This document shows positions 53,069 through 61,568 of a stretch of DNA of 64,000 nt, in pieces. The notes under the pieces are model-generated. The model ran no database searches and was not told the DNA's origin. It saw only the letters and a program-made list of their open reading frames with translations. Each line of letters starts with the position of its first letter. Within the stretch, counting starts at the first letter, position 1. A program made the translations under genes and the position numbers. This DNA comes from CALCCV01 sp964388665 (GTDB taxonomy: Bacteria; Bdellovibrionota; Bdellovibrionia; Bdellovibrionales; Bdellovibrionaceae). The DNA lies in contig CAYMBJ010000007.1 of the NCBI GenBank assembly GCA_964388665.1, positions 1 through 64,000 on the forward strand, read 5' to 3'.

Positions 53069-53473
53069 ATGCACACGACCTATCATCGCGTCCAATTTTA
53101 TGAAACTGATCTGATGGGCATTGTCCATCACACCAACTACCTGCGTTTTTGCGAAGAGGCTCGAGTGGCATGGGCACATAGTGTGGGGCTGATCGATTAT
53201 CAAAGACCAGAGTCGGCGGCCCATTTTGCGGTGATTGAGACCAAAGTGAAGCATCGCCGCCCTTGCTTTTTTGGCGATCAGATAAAAATAGAGCTCCAGG
53301 TGAGGCGGGTCGGTGTCAAAGTGGAGTTTGGTTACACACTCTCTACAGATGCGCAAGGTGTGGTGGCGCAGGCGATGACCATGCACTGTGCATTGGATAA
53401 AGAGCTAAAAGTGATGAAGTTACCACAAGAAATGACAGATAAATTGGAGGTGGAATTATGGACCGAAACCTAG
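53069..53473 (+). CDS. YbgC-like acyl-CoA thioesterase
   Basis: A 134-residue hotdog thioesterase of the 4HBT/YbgC type. The signature YETDLMGIVHHTNYLRFCEEAR carries the catalytic Asp and the HxxNYL segment. The protein normally hydrolyses acyl-CoA thioesters near the inner membrane, often beside Tol genes; here it precedes glpX, which it overlaps by 16 bases. Both probably form one transcript that also includes the zinc-ribbon gene. Confidence 0.87.
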   Translation: MHTTYHRVQFYETDLMGIVHHTNYLRFCEEARVAWAHSVGLIDYQRPESAAHFAVIETKVKHRRPCFFGDQIKIELQVRRVGVKVEFGYTLSTDAQGVVAQAMTMHCALDKELKVMKLPQEMTDKLEVELWTET

Positions 53474-54420
53474 CACTTGAATTTGTACGGGTGACCGAAG
53501 CGGCAGCCTTGGCCAGCGCCGCTTGGTTAGGACGAGGCGACGAAAAGAGCGCTGATCGGGCTGCGGTCGATGCCATGAGAAAAGCTTTTGATTCAGTTTT
53601 GATGGACGGCACTGTGGTGATTGGCGAGGGCGAGCGAGACGAAGCTCCCATGCTCTATATTGGCGAAAAGGTCGGGCGTGGTGGCAGTGATCTGCCAGAG
53701 ATTGACATTGCGCTTGATCCTTTGGAGGGAACCACAATTTGCGCCAAAGGTGGAGTGGGAGCTGTTTCGGTGATTGCGGCTGCCGAAAAGGGAAATCTGC
53801 TGTTTGCACCAGATGTTTATATGGATAAAATAGCCTGTGGGCCGGGGGCCAAGGGTGTGATTCGCATTGACCTCTCTCCCACGGAGAATATTCAGCGTGT
53901 GGCATCGGCGCTCAAGAAAACCGTCAATGATCTCACGGTGGTGATTTTGGATAGACCACGGCACACGGATTTGGTGGCAGAGGTGCGGCGCACAGGTGCT
54001 CGCATTCAGTTGATCGGCGATGGTGATGTCAGTGCCGCGGTGGCAACGGGCTGGCCTGAGTCGGGGATAGATCTTTTGATTGGAGTGGGCGGTGCTCCGG
54101 AGGGAGTGATTTCGGCTGCAGCCATGCAATGTATGGGCGGCGACTTTCAGGGGCGGCTGGTTTTTCGCAATGAAGATGAAAAGGCGCGCGCAAGAAAGAT
54201 GGGCATCACCGATTTTCAAAAAAGTTATCAGATTGATGATTTGGCGCGCGGCTCAGTGGTCTTTTGTGCGACGGGAGTCACCGACGGACCGATGCTCAAG
54301 GGAGTGAAGCCCCTTCCAGAGCGTCAAGCCACCACTCACTCGATTGTCATGCGTTCCAAATCAGGTACGATTCGCACCATCGAAGCTCATCATGATTTAA
54401 AAAAGATGCCAAAGGTTTAA
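53458..54420 (+). CDS. glpX: fructose-1,6-bisphosphatase class II
   Basis: A 320-residue GlpX-type phosphatase that removes the 1-phosphate of fructose-1,6-bisphosphate in gluconeogenesis. Seen: GEGERDEAPMLYIGEKVG (metal-binding Glu/Asp), the ALDPLEGTT metal site, a sugar-binding GVGGAPEGVISAAAMQ and ATGVTDGPMLKGV near the end. The length is typical. It overlaps the thioesterase gene by 16 bases, with GGAGG 6 bases before the ATG. The presence of this enzyme suggests growth on amino acids or lipids, as expected for a predator. Confidence 0.95.
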   Translation: MDRNLALEFVRVTEAAALASAAWLGRGDEKSADRAAVDAMRKAFDSVLMDGTVVIGEGERDEAPMLYIGEKVGRGGSDLPEIDIALDPLEGTTICAKGGVGAVSVIAAAEKGNLLFAPDVYMDKIACGPGAKGVIRIDLSPTENIQRVASALKKTVNDLTVVILDRPRHTDLVAEVRRTGARIQLIGDGDVSAAVATGWPESGIDLLIGVGGAPEGVISAAAMQCMGGDFQGRLVFRNEDEKARARKMGITDFQKSYQIDDLARGSVVFCATGVTDGPMLKGVKPLPERQATTHSIVMRSKSGTIRTIEAHHDLKKMPKV

Positions 54421-54440
54421 AGCCAGGGGGCAGGCCAATA

Positions 54441-54734
54441 ATGGATTTCAAATGCTGGAGCTGCAAAAAAGAAATCAGTGTCACGACAGTGGGTTTTCGC
54501 GAGGAGTGCCCGCACTGCCGTGTGGATTTGCACGTTTGCACCAACTGCACACACTACGACACCACACGCTACAATGAGTGCCGAGAGCCCATCGCTGAAC
54601 GTGTGCGTGAAAAGGATCGGGCCAATCGCTGCGAGTTTTTTTCTGTCAGCGGTGGCAGTGGCGATGGAGTTGATAAGGCCAAGCAGGATTTGCTATCGCA
54701 GGCAGAGGCGTTGTTTAAAAAGAAACTAAATTGA
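54441..54734 (+). CDS. small zinc-ribbon-like protein
   Basis: A 97-residue soluble protein with four pairs of cysteines: CWSC, CPHC, CTNC and the later CREP/RCEFF. The first 65 residues thus could hold one or two zinc ions; an amphipathic helical tail follows (KQDLLSQAEALFKKK). The upstream GGGGGCAGGC is a moderate site. It lies 20 bases after glpX and is probably cotranscribed. The family (a conserved zinc-ribbon protein of Bdellovibrio-like bacteria) is my guess; the partner is unknown. Confidence 0.7.
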   Translation: MDFKCWSCKKEISVTTVGFREECPHCRVDLHVCTNCTHYDTTRYNECREPIAERVREKDRANRCEFFSVSGGSGDGVDKAKQDLLSQAEALFKKKLN

Positions 54735-54896
54735 TGAATTCAAAATTTATCGTACTGCTTTTCAAGCAGCATCTGCTCTGTCAAAATCAAGGTTTCGAAA
54801 GGCAGTGGCGACTCCATCAGGCAGCCAGCCCTTTGTCTGTACCGGCTAAATACGGGGATTGACTTCATTCTATGTTCACTTCCATACTAATGGCGT

Positions 54897-55328
54897 ATGG
54901 CAAAAACTGAAGCCACTGAGTTGTTTAAGTGTTCGACGGAACAGTTTTTTAAACTGGCGACGGACTATGAAAAATATCCTGATTTTTTGCAGGAGGTAAA
55001 GTCTTGCAAAATACTGAAAACTGAAGGCAACCGCAAACTTGTGGAGTACTCAGTTTCTCTCATCAAATCTTTTAAATACGTACTGTGGATGACGGAAAAG
55101 CCCATCGAATCGATCTCTTGGGAATTTGCCTCTGGCGATATTTTTAAAACCTCAACTGGCTACTGGAAGCTCGCCGATGAAGCGGGAAAGTGTCGAGCCA
55201 CCTATCATATTGAGGCGACTTTTAGCATGTTTGTTCCAAGTCCGATCGCAAACGCTCTCGTAAGCGTGAATCTGCCCAATATGATGTCGGCCTATCATAA
55301 GCGCATCGCCGAGCTGTATGGAGCCTAG
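54897..55328 (+). CDS. SRPBCC/COQ10-type START-like protein (RatA family)
   Basis: A 143-residue protein with the lipid-binding START/SRPBCC fold of the COQ10/RatA group: FKLATDYEKYPDFLQEVKSCKI at the start, SISWEFASGDIFKTSTGYW in the middle, and a C-terminal amphipathic helix (NMMSAYHKRIAELYG). Members bind quinones or hydrophobic ligands, or act as ribosome-binding RatA. No ribosome-binding site is present; TTGACT (54859-54864) and CATACT (54883-54888), 18 bases apart, lie directly upstream, so the mRNA may be leaderless. The 162 bases before it hold no gene. Confidence 0.82.
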   Translation: MAKTEATELFKCSTEQFFKLATDYEKYPDFLQEVKSCKILKTEGNRKLVEYSVSLIKSFKYVLWMTEKPIESISWEFASGDIFKTSTGYWKLADEAGKCRATYHIEATFSMFVPSPIANALVSVNLPNMMSAYHKRIAELYGA

Positions 55329-55415
55329 ACTGACCAGTACTGAGCGCAATTCAGATTGCGCAATTCGCTGTTCAGAGTGCACCAAGCGCAGTGCAAATAG
55401 ATAAGGAGCTGAACC

Positions 55416-55814
55416 ATGGGCAATAGCAATGATAAATCCGATAGGGCTGACAAAACCGACAAAGCAGATAAAAACGACAGAGCAAAAAGAAGACAGAGTG
55501 AGGAAGAGGCCAAGGGTATTTTTGGAGACACCTTAAAAAAGGTTTTTGCTGCCACATTGGGGGGAGCCTTTATGACGGAAGAGGGCGTGCGGTCTTATTT
55601 GTCGGAGCTGCGTTTACCAAAAGAGATTCTCAGTCTCATCGTGCAGGGTGCCGCGAAAGGAAAAGAGGAGCTCACTTTGAGAATTGCTAAGGAGATCTCT
55701 GGGTTGCTGCAAAAAGTTGATTTGGTAAATGAAGTTTCTAAATTTGTCGAAGATCACAAGTTTAAGATCAATGCCGAAATAGAAGTGGTGCGCAAGCGCC
55801 CGCCAGCGAGCTGA
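55416..55814 (+). CDS. small protein with charged N-terminus
   Basis: A 132-residue soluble protein. AAGGAG lies 8 bases before the ATG. The first 35 residues are Lys/Asp/Ala-rich with the repeated unit DKxDKADK. The rest is helical (GIFGDTLKKVFAATLGG, then ELTLRIAKEISGLLQKV) with a final strand (KINAEIEVVRKRPP). The family is unknown to me. It follows the START-like gene, 87 bases apart. A 12-bp tandem (GATTGTGATTCT twice) follows at 55851-55874. Confidence 0.6.
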   Translation: MGNSNDKSDRADKTDKADKNDRAKRRQSEEEAKGIFGDTLKKVFAATLGGAFMTEEGVRSYLSELRLPKEILSLIVQGAAKGKEELTLRIAKEISGLLQKVDLVNEVSKFVEDHKFKINAEIEVVRKRPPAS

Positions 55815-55955
55815 TGCCTTACGAAATTCCTGTGTTTCGATTCACTTCTTGATTGTGATTCTGATTGTGATTCTGTTTGCCGCAGCCGTGACAAAGTTTC
55901 TTAGCTTTTCCATTGGCTCTTGTAAAGGAAGGCAAATGGATTTAAATCTTTATGC

Positions 55956-57443
55956 ATGAGTTTACAAACCTGGGACCAAATCAATCCTTATAGTGAATCA
56001 AAAATTGTTTCTTGGCCTCTCGACTCTGATGAGTCTTGGCAGACGCAGCTGAAGGCGCTCGATCAGGCCTTTCGCGTTTTTCGCAAGCTCGAGCGTGAAG
56101 AACGAATGGATGCCATCTCAAAATGGGGTCAGGCCATTCAAGTGGAGCGAGACAATTTGGCAGAGATGCTCACTCACGAAATGGGCAAACCCATTCAAGA
56201 GGCTCGGGCAGAGGTGGACAAGTGCATAGAGTCCATTCGCATTTGGCCCGAAGTCGCGCGCACTTGGTTTGAACAGATATCGCCGAAAATTGATTGGCAA
56301 GGTCCTTATAAAAAAACAGATGTCGAACTGAGCGCATTGGGAATTGTCTTTGGGATCATGCCTTGGAACTATCCCTATTGGCAGACCCTTCGCCTGGCAC
56401 TGCCCACGCTGACCGTGGGAAATTCATTGGCGATCAAGCCTGCGGCGAGTACGGCACGCTGCTTGAATGGTTTCCTGGATCTATTTCCTGCTGTCGCACA
56501 GAATACGGTGGTGACTGCGCTAAATATCGACCATCAGCAGACAGCCAAAGTCATAGCTGATAGCCGCGTTCAAGGTGTGAGCTTTACGGGAAGCGAAAGT
56601 GGCGGGCGGAAAGTGGCAGCGATCGCTGGCGTGCACTTAAAGAAAACGGTGCTGGAGCTGGGGAGTTCCGACGCCTATATTGTTTTTGATGATGTGGATC
56701 AAATGGCGGCGGCAGAATTGGCCTACAAAGCGAGAATGGTCAATGGCGGCCAGTCTTGCATTGCTGGCAAGCGTTTTTATGTGCAAAAAAAATGTCATGA
56801 TCAGTTTTTAGCTTGCCTGGCCAAGGTGGTCGGCCAATCCACAGTGGTCGGTGATCCCATGGATGATAAGACCAATCTCGGGCCCATGTCTGGAAAGGCG
56901 GCTCGCGATACATTGCAGAAGCAGTTTGAGGGGCTTCTGCGCGCTGGTGCGCGCGACGTTTCCACATCCATAGAAAAAGAATTTCCAATGCCTGAAAAGG
57001 GATATTTCTTTTTGCCGAAAATTCTTGATTTTAAGAGCTTAGACGACATGCCCATCAATGAAGAGGTTTTTGGACCGATTTTTTGTGTCTGTGCCTTTGA
57101 TAGCGATGAGGAGTTGGCGCAACATTTGAGTGAGAGTGATTTTGGACTGGGCGCGGGAATTTTTACCCACGACGAAGCTCGTCAGCAAAGGTGGCTAAAA
57201 AAGTTAGAGGCAGGACACGTTGTGGTCAATGATCATCTGCGTTCGCATGTTGCGATTCCCTTTGGCGGCATCAAAAACTCTGGCTACGGGCGAGAGCTTT
57301 CCTTCTTAAGTCTTTTTGAATTTGCAAGCGTCAAAGTGACCAGTATGGGTAAGGCTTTGGACGGCAAGAGGGCAAAATCTGATGGGCCTGTGAATGAAAA
57401 GCGATCCACAGATAGAGCTTCTAGCTCCACACAAAATCATTGA
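55956..57443 (+). CDS. aldehyde dehydrogenase (succinate-semialdehyde dehydrogenase-like)
   Basis: A 495-residue NAD(P)-dependent aldehyde dehydrogenase. Catalytic Glu is E234 (LELGSSDAY) and catalytic Cys is C268 (NGGQSCIAGKRF). The Rossmann-type FTGSESGGRKVA and the PWNYPYWQ segment are typical, and the closing EVFGPIFCVCAF and GGIKNSGYGRE are present. PWNYPYWQ and the SCIAGKRF context resemble YneI/Sad-type succinate-semialdehyde dehydrogenases; substrate is an inference. A charged tail of about 30 residues follows the domain. The start at 55956 lacks a good ribosome-binding site. Confidence 0.9.
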   Translation: MSLQTWDQINPYSESKIVSWPLDSDESWQTQLKALDQAFRVFRKLEREERMDAISKWGQAIQVERDNLAEMLTHEMGKPIQEARAEVDKCIESIRIWPEVARTWFEQISPKIDWQGPYKKTDVELSALGIVFGIMPWNYPYWQTLRLALPTLTVGNSLAIKPAASTARCLNGFLDLFPAVAQNTVVTALNIDHQQTAKVIADSRVQGVSFTGSESGGRKVAAIAGVHLKKTVLELGSSDAYIVFDDVDQMAAAELAYKARMVNGGQSCIAGKRFYVQKKCHDQFLACLAKVVGQSTVVGDPMDDKTNLGPMSGKAARDTLQKQFEGLLRAGARDVSTSIEKEFPMPEKGYFFLPKILDFKSLDDMPINEEVFGPIFCVCAFDSDEELAQHLSESDFGLGAGIFTHDEARQQRWLKKLEAGHVVVNDHLRSHVAIPFGGIKNSGYGRELSFLSLFEFASVKVTSMGKALDGKRAKSDGPVNEKRSTDRASSSTQNH

Positions 57444-57459
57444 GAGTTTGTAGACCACA

Positions 57460-58575
57460 GTGAAGGCGAGCAAGCAGAGCTGGCAAGCTCTCGATCATCA
57501 TCTCTATATTTGGCTTCAGCGCTTGCAAGCGCAGGTGCTGCATGCTGGCGTTTCGGTATCTGAGCGCAAAGTTCAGTTTTTACTTTGTGTTTCGGGCGGC
57601 GGAGATTCTCTGGCCATGCTTAAAAATTTTCACAGCGTTTGCAGTGCCGAGCAATTGGGAGTTTTTCATTTTCATCACGGCAAAGATAGCAATTCAACCT
57701 ATCGCGATCAAGCTCAGCAGCATGTTCAGGATTTGTGTATAAAGTTAAAGCTTCGCTATTTTTACGCAAATGCAGATGCAGATGCAGACGCGGATGCGTA
57801 TGCCGCAGCTGAGGATGAGGCTGGTGCGGGTGCAGGTGCAGGTGCAGGTGCTCGCATTGGGAAGGCGGCCACAAAGAACAGTGAGGCCAGTTTACGTAAA
57901 AGCCGCTACCGTGCGGCGAAGAGAATTTTGGTGGAGCAGGGCTTTGACTATCTGGTAACGGCACATCATCAGCAGGATCTCTTGGAAACACGATTTCTTC
58001 GACTCTTGCGAGGCACAGGGGCGCAAGGTTTAAAAGCAATGAACGAAATCAGTGCAAATATCTTTAGGCCCTACCTGCGCGTGCCTCAGGAGGAGCTTCT
58101 GGGCTATGCTGCCGAATGGGTATGGCAACCGCAGCCAGCGGATCCCACCAATCGCAACACCAATTACAGCCTACGAAACTGGCTCCGCTTTCAGCTGTTT
58201 CCTCGACTCGAGCAGCGTCGACCCGGATCTGTGCGCGCATTTGCGAAGTCAATTGATAGTCTTGTCTCACAATTGGAAACTTCTGACCGTGATGTTCGCT
58301 TTTTTGACCAAATCAAGAGCACAGAATCAGGAGCTGTAGAGATCTCGCTGAGAGACTTTCACAGTTGGAGTCGCTCGCAGCAGCGGCAATGCTTAGCGCA
58401 AATCTTTTTAGGGCTGGGCAGTCAGAATTACACCCAGGGCCAGGTCGAGGAGATTCTCAAGCGGCTCTCTAGGCCTGCTAGCCACAGCGAATTTTGCGTG
58501 GGACAAGTGAGCTGGGTAGTTAACGCAGGGCAATTGCTGGCTTCAAGGCGTGTTCAGAAAACAAAAACTACATAA
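57460..58575 (+). CDS. tilS: tRNA(Ile)-lysidine synthase TilS with repeat insertion
   Basis: A 371-residue PP-loop ATPase that makes lysidine in the CAU anticodon of tRNA-Ile2. The P-loop SGGGDS spans residues 45-50. Adenylation follows at HHGKDSNSTYRDQA, then TAHHQQDLLETRFLRLLRGTG. Between them lies a low-complexity insertion, ADADADADAYAAAEDEAGAGAGAGAGAR, written here in parts, encoded by GCAGAT hexamers (57766-57801) and GGTGCA hexamers (57823-57852). The start is GTG at 57460. The gene precedes ftsH, the common order. Confidence 0.92.
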   Translation: MKASKQSWQALDHHLYIWLQRLQAQVLHAGVSVSERKVQFLLCVSGGGDSLAMLKNFHSVCSAEQLGVFHFHHGKDSNSTYRDQAQQHVQDLCIKLKLRYFYANADADADADAYAAAEDEAGAGAGAGAGARIGKAATKNSEASLRKSRYRAAKRILVEQGFDYLVTAHHQQDLLETRFLRLLRGTGAQGLKAMNEISANIFRPYLRVPQEELLGYAAEWVWQPQPADPTNRNTNYSLRNWLRFQLFPRLEQRRPGSVRAFAKSIDSLVSQLETSDRDVRFFDQIKSTESGAVEISLRDFHSWSRSQQRQCLAQIFLGLGSQNYTQGQVEEILKRLSRPASHSEFCVGQVSWVVNAGQLLASRRVQKTKTT

Positions 58576-58637
58576 TTGCAGAGCTAGAAACGGACCAAAT
58601 GCGAGTTTCTTTTAGATCAGTATTTTTACGCTCTTTG

Positions 58638-58666
58638 TTGTGACCCATTCGGGATTGTGTTAAAAT
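58638..58666 (+). promoter_or_regulatory. candidate sigma-70 promoter upstream of ftsH
   Basis: TTGTGA (58638-58643) and TAAAAT (58661-58666) are 17 bases apart, a near-consensus housekeeping promoter. It lies 47 bases upstream of the ftsH ATG and 63 bases after the end of tilS. No inverted repeat nearby. Confidence 0.45.
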
Positions 58667-58712
58667 CTCTATAGGATTGCCATTGGTCCAATTGCCTTTG
58701 AAAGGATAATTC

Positions 58713-60680
58713 ATGAAGCAAACACAAAAAACCATCGCGCTCTGGTTCTTTATTTTCTTTTTAGGGTTGTTTGCTTTTCATGCCTTTGAAGCACGACAGG
58801 CAAAAAACATTCCTGACTTTACCTACACCAAAGCCAAAGACGCTGCAGAGGCGGGCGATCTGGTCAAATTGCGTTTTCGCGCCAGTGAAACCAGCTCACT
58901 TTACGAAGTGATTGGTGAATTGAAGCCAGAAGCTGAATCAAAATATGGCGGAGTGCAGTTTTCAATTGCAGGCCCAGCTGACTTTGAAGATCGCCAGTAC
59001 TTTGAATCCAAAGGTGTGGCAATTGAGTATGATAAAAACGAAAATTCTCCGCTGATTCATGCGCTGGTGGGAAATCTCTTACCATTTTTGATCATTTTGG
59101 GAATTTTTCTGTTTTTCTGGAGACAAATTCAATCGGGTGGCGGCAAGGCCATGTCCTTCGGCAAGAGTCGTGCAAAATTGCTTACCGAAAATAAAAATCG
59201 CATCACCTTTAAAGAGGTGGCGGGCGTCGATGAAGCCAAGGATGAGCTGCAAGAGATTGTGCAATTTTTGAAAGATCCAAAAAAGTTTGCGCGTCTCGGA
59301 GGGCGCATTCCCAAGGGCGTGCTTTTGGTTGGGCCTCCGGGAACAGGCAAGACGCTTTTGGCGAGAGCGGTGGCTGGCGAAGCTGGCGTGCATTTTTTCA
59401 CCATTTCTGGCTCGGATTTTGTTGAGATGTTTGTAGGTGTTGGTGCCAGTCGTGTGCGAGATCTTTTTGAACAGGGCAAGAAGCATGCTCCTTGCATTAT
59501 CTTTATTGATGAGATTGATGCAGTCGGAAGACATCGCGGCGCCGGTATGGGCGGTGGTCATGATGAGCGCGAGCAGACTCTGAATCAGTTGCTTGTGGAG
59601 ATGGACGGTTTTGAATCTTCTGAGGGTGTGATTCTGATCGCGGCCACGAATCGGCCAGACGTGTTGGATCCCGCACTGCTGCGTCCAGGTCGATTTGATC
59701 GACGCGTGGTTGTGCACAAGCCGGATCTTAACGGTCGGGAGCAGATCTTGAATGTGCACATTCGCAAAACTCCTGTTGGTCCTGATGTGGAGGCGGCAAA
59801 GATTGCTCGCGGCACTCCTGGATTTTCCGGTGCAGATTTAGAGAACCTCGTCAACGAAGCGGCTCTGATTGCGGCTCGCGAAGACAAGCGCTACTTAGAG
59901 ATGGAAGATTTTGAAAAGGCCAAGGACAAGGTCATCATGGGTTCTGAGCGTCGTTCGATGGTGATCAGTGACGAAGATAAAAAGATCACCGCTTATCACG
60001 AAGCCGGGCACACCTTGGTGGGAAAAAAATTGGTTGGAATTGATCCGATTCACAAAGTGACCATCATACCTCGTGGCATGGCTCTGGGCTTGACGCAGAC
60101 GCTGCCAGAGAAGGATGCTTTGAATTTATCCAAGAGCAAAGCAGAAAATATGATCGCATTCTTGTTTGGCGGTCGTGCAGCTGAGGAATTGGTGTTTTCT
60201 GACATCACCACTGGCGCTGGAAATGACATTGAGCGCGCCACAGAAATTGCTCGACGTATGGTCTGCGAGTGGGGCATGAGCGAAAAGCTTGGACCCATGG
60301 CCTACGAGAAGCGCGAGAGCCCCGTGTTTTTGGGAATGCAATACGGTGGTCAAGGCTCGCGCGACTATTCTGACTCCAAGGCTCAAGAGATTGATGCCGA
60401 AGTTGGACGATTTATTAATGATGGTTACGCGATTGCTAAGAAGATTCTCACAGATCACAAAGATGCACTGGAGCGCTTGGCTCAGGCACTTTTGGAGTAC
60501 GAAACCATTGATGGTGCCGAGGTAGAAATGCTGGTCAATGGCGCCGAAGTAAAAGAGATCGAAAAGCTGCGCAGCAATCGCAAAGATGGTGGACTTCCAG
60601 CTGCGGGAGTGGCTGGCAAAACAGGTTCTGACTCTGGTGGCAAAGATCCCATTGGCAATCCGGGGCCCGTTACGGCATAG
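58713..60680 (+). CDS. ftsH: ATP-dependent zinc metalloprotease FtsH
   Basis: A 655-residue membrane AAA+ protease. Two N-terminal helices (about residues 8-27 and 110-130) flank a small periplasmic domain. Walker A GPPGTGKT is at 207-214, Walker B IIFIDEIDA follows, with the second region of homology around NRPDVLDPALLRPGRFDR, and the zinc site H429-EAGH. It degrades membrane and some cytoplasmic proteins. AAAGGA precedes the ATG. folP, which often follows ftsH, is absent. Confidence 0.97.
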   Translation: MKQTQKTIALWFFIFFLGLFAFHAFEARQAKNIPDFTYTKAKDAAEAGDLVKLRFRASETSSLYEVIGELKPEAESKYGGVQFSIAGPADFEDRQYFESKGVAIEYDKNENSPLIHALVGNLLPFLIILGIFLFFWRQIQSGGGKAMSFGKSRAKLLTENKNRITFKEVAGVDEAKDELQEIVQFLKDPKKFARLGGRIPKGVLLVGPPGTGKTLLARAVAGEAGVHFFTISGSDFVEMFVGVGASRVRDLFEQGKKHAPCIIFIDEIDAVGRHRGAGMGGGHDEREQTLNQLLVEMDGFESSEGVILIAATNRPDVLDPALLRPGRFDRRVVVHKPDLNGREQILNVHIRKTPVGPDVEAAKIARGTPGFSGADLENLVNEAALIAAREDKRYLEMEDFEKAKDKVIMGSERRSMVISDEDKKITAYHEAGHTLVGKKLVGIDPIHKVTIIPRGMALGLTQTLPEKDALNLSKSKAENMIAFLFGGRAAEELVFSDITTGAGNDIERATEIARRMVCEWGMSEKLGPMAYEKRESPVFLGMQYGGQGSRDYSDSKAQEIDAEVGRFINDGYAIAKKILTDHKDALERLAQALLEYETIDGAEVEMLVNGAEVKEIEKLRSNRKDGGLPAAGVAGKTGSDSGGKDPIGNPGPVTA

Positions 60681-60693
60681 TAGAGGTGAAAAT

Positions 60694-60717
60694 GGCAAAG
60701 GTGCTTTCGCCTTTGCC
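60694..60717 (+). other. 8-bp perfect hairpin between ftsH and cdaA
   Basis: GGCAAAGG (60694-60701) pairs with CCTTTGCC (60710-60717) around an 8-base loop. It has no T-run, so it is not a typical intrinsic terminator. It lies 35 bases before the proposed cdaA ATT start and may be a leader structure or RNA processing site. Confidence 0.45.
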
Positions 60718-60752
60718 CAGTAACCGATTTTCAGCCTGCGCGGGAGTGCCCC

Positions 60753-61568
60753 ATTCAAATTGAAATCTTATTTGAAAATTTAAAGTTTCTGATTTCGCAG
60801 CTACGTTATCAAGACGTGATCGATATGTTGCTTGTGTGGGTGGTGGTGTATCGCCTGCTGATTCTGATTCGCAGAACAGGCACCATTCAGATGCTTTCGG
60901 GGTTGGGAATTCTTGCCATACTTTATCTTTTGAGCATTTGGCTTGAGCTCTTCACCTTCAATTGGCTGCTAGAGAAGTTCTTCTCGAATTTGTTTTTGAT
61001 TGTAGTGGTTCTGTTTCAAGGAGAGATTCGGCGCGCTCTGGCTCATATTGGCAGTTCGCCTTTCTTTAGCGATGGCTCCATTGTACAAGAGACCCACGTG
61101 ATTGAAGAGATGGCGAAGGGGATCTTGCTCATTGCCCAGAAGGGTTTTGGTGGCTTGATCGTGATCGAAAAGGACATCTTGGTGGATTATCATGTCGAAT
61201 TTGGTACCGAGATCGATGCCAAGGTCACAGCCGAACTTTTGGTTTCTATTTTTCATCCTTCTAGTCCTATTCATGACGGGGCGGTGATCATCCGCAGCGG
61301 ACGTGTGCTTTCGGCCGGTTGCTTTTTGCCCTTGAGCAAGAACCCCGCAATAGATAAAAACTTGGGAACACGCCACCGCTCGGCCATTGGTTTGACAGAG
61401 GAGACCGATGCACTGGTGTTTGTAATTAGCGAGGAGAACAGATCTGTGGGAATGGTCCATTCGGGAGTGCTCACGCCCAATGCCGATATGAATGTGATAC
61501 GCCGAGCCCTTTATGACGCATTTGACTTGAAGTATCGGCCGCCGACTCCCGGTGGAGGTGCTTCTTGA
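60753..61568 (+). CDS. cdaA: diadenylate cyclase CdaA, probable ATT start
   Basis: A c-di-AMP synthase. Three membrane helices lead into the DAC domain with HDGAVII (D175) and GTRHRSAIGL. The frame from the GTG at 60816 would start only three residues before the first helix. Reading upstream in frame, residues Q-I-E-I-L-F-E-N-L-K-F-L-I-S-Q-L-R-Y-Q-D look like coding sequence and match the usual layout of CdaA N-termini, but no ATG, GTG or TTG exists before the TGA at about 60685. GGGAG (60742-60746) lies 6 bases before ATT (60753). Start assignment is an inference; 60816 and 60825 are alternatives. Confidence 0.85.
   Translation: MQIEILFENLKFLISQLRYQDVIDMLLVWVVVYRLLILIRRTGTIQMLSGLGILAILYLLSIWLELFTFNWLLEKFFSNLFLIVVVLFQGEIRRALAHIGSSPFFSDGSIVQETHVIEEMAKGILLIAQKGFGGLIVIEKDILVDYHVEFGTEIDAKVTAELLVSIFHPSSPIHDGAVIIRSGRVLSAGCFLPLSKNPAIDKNLGTRHRSAIGLTEETDALVFVISEENRSVGMVHSGVLTPNADMNVIRRALYDAFDLKYRPPTPGGGAS

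Noticed and set aside
59079..59759. A 226-codon frame antisense to ftsH
   Set aside because: It covers the AAA+ motifs of ftsH and has no start signal.
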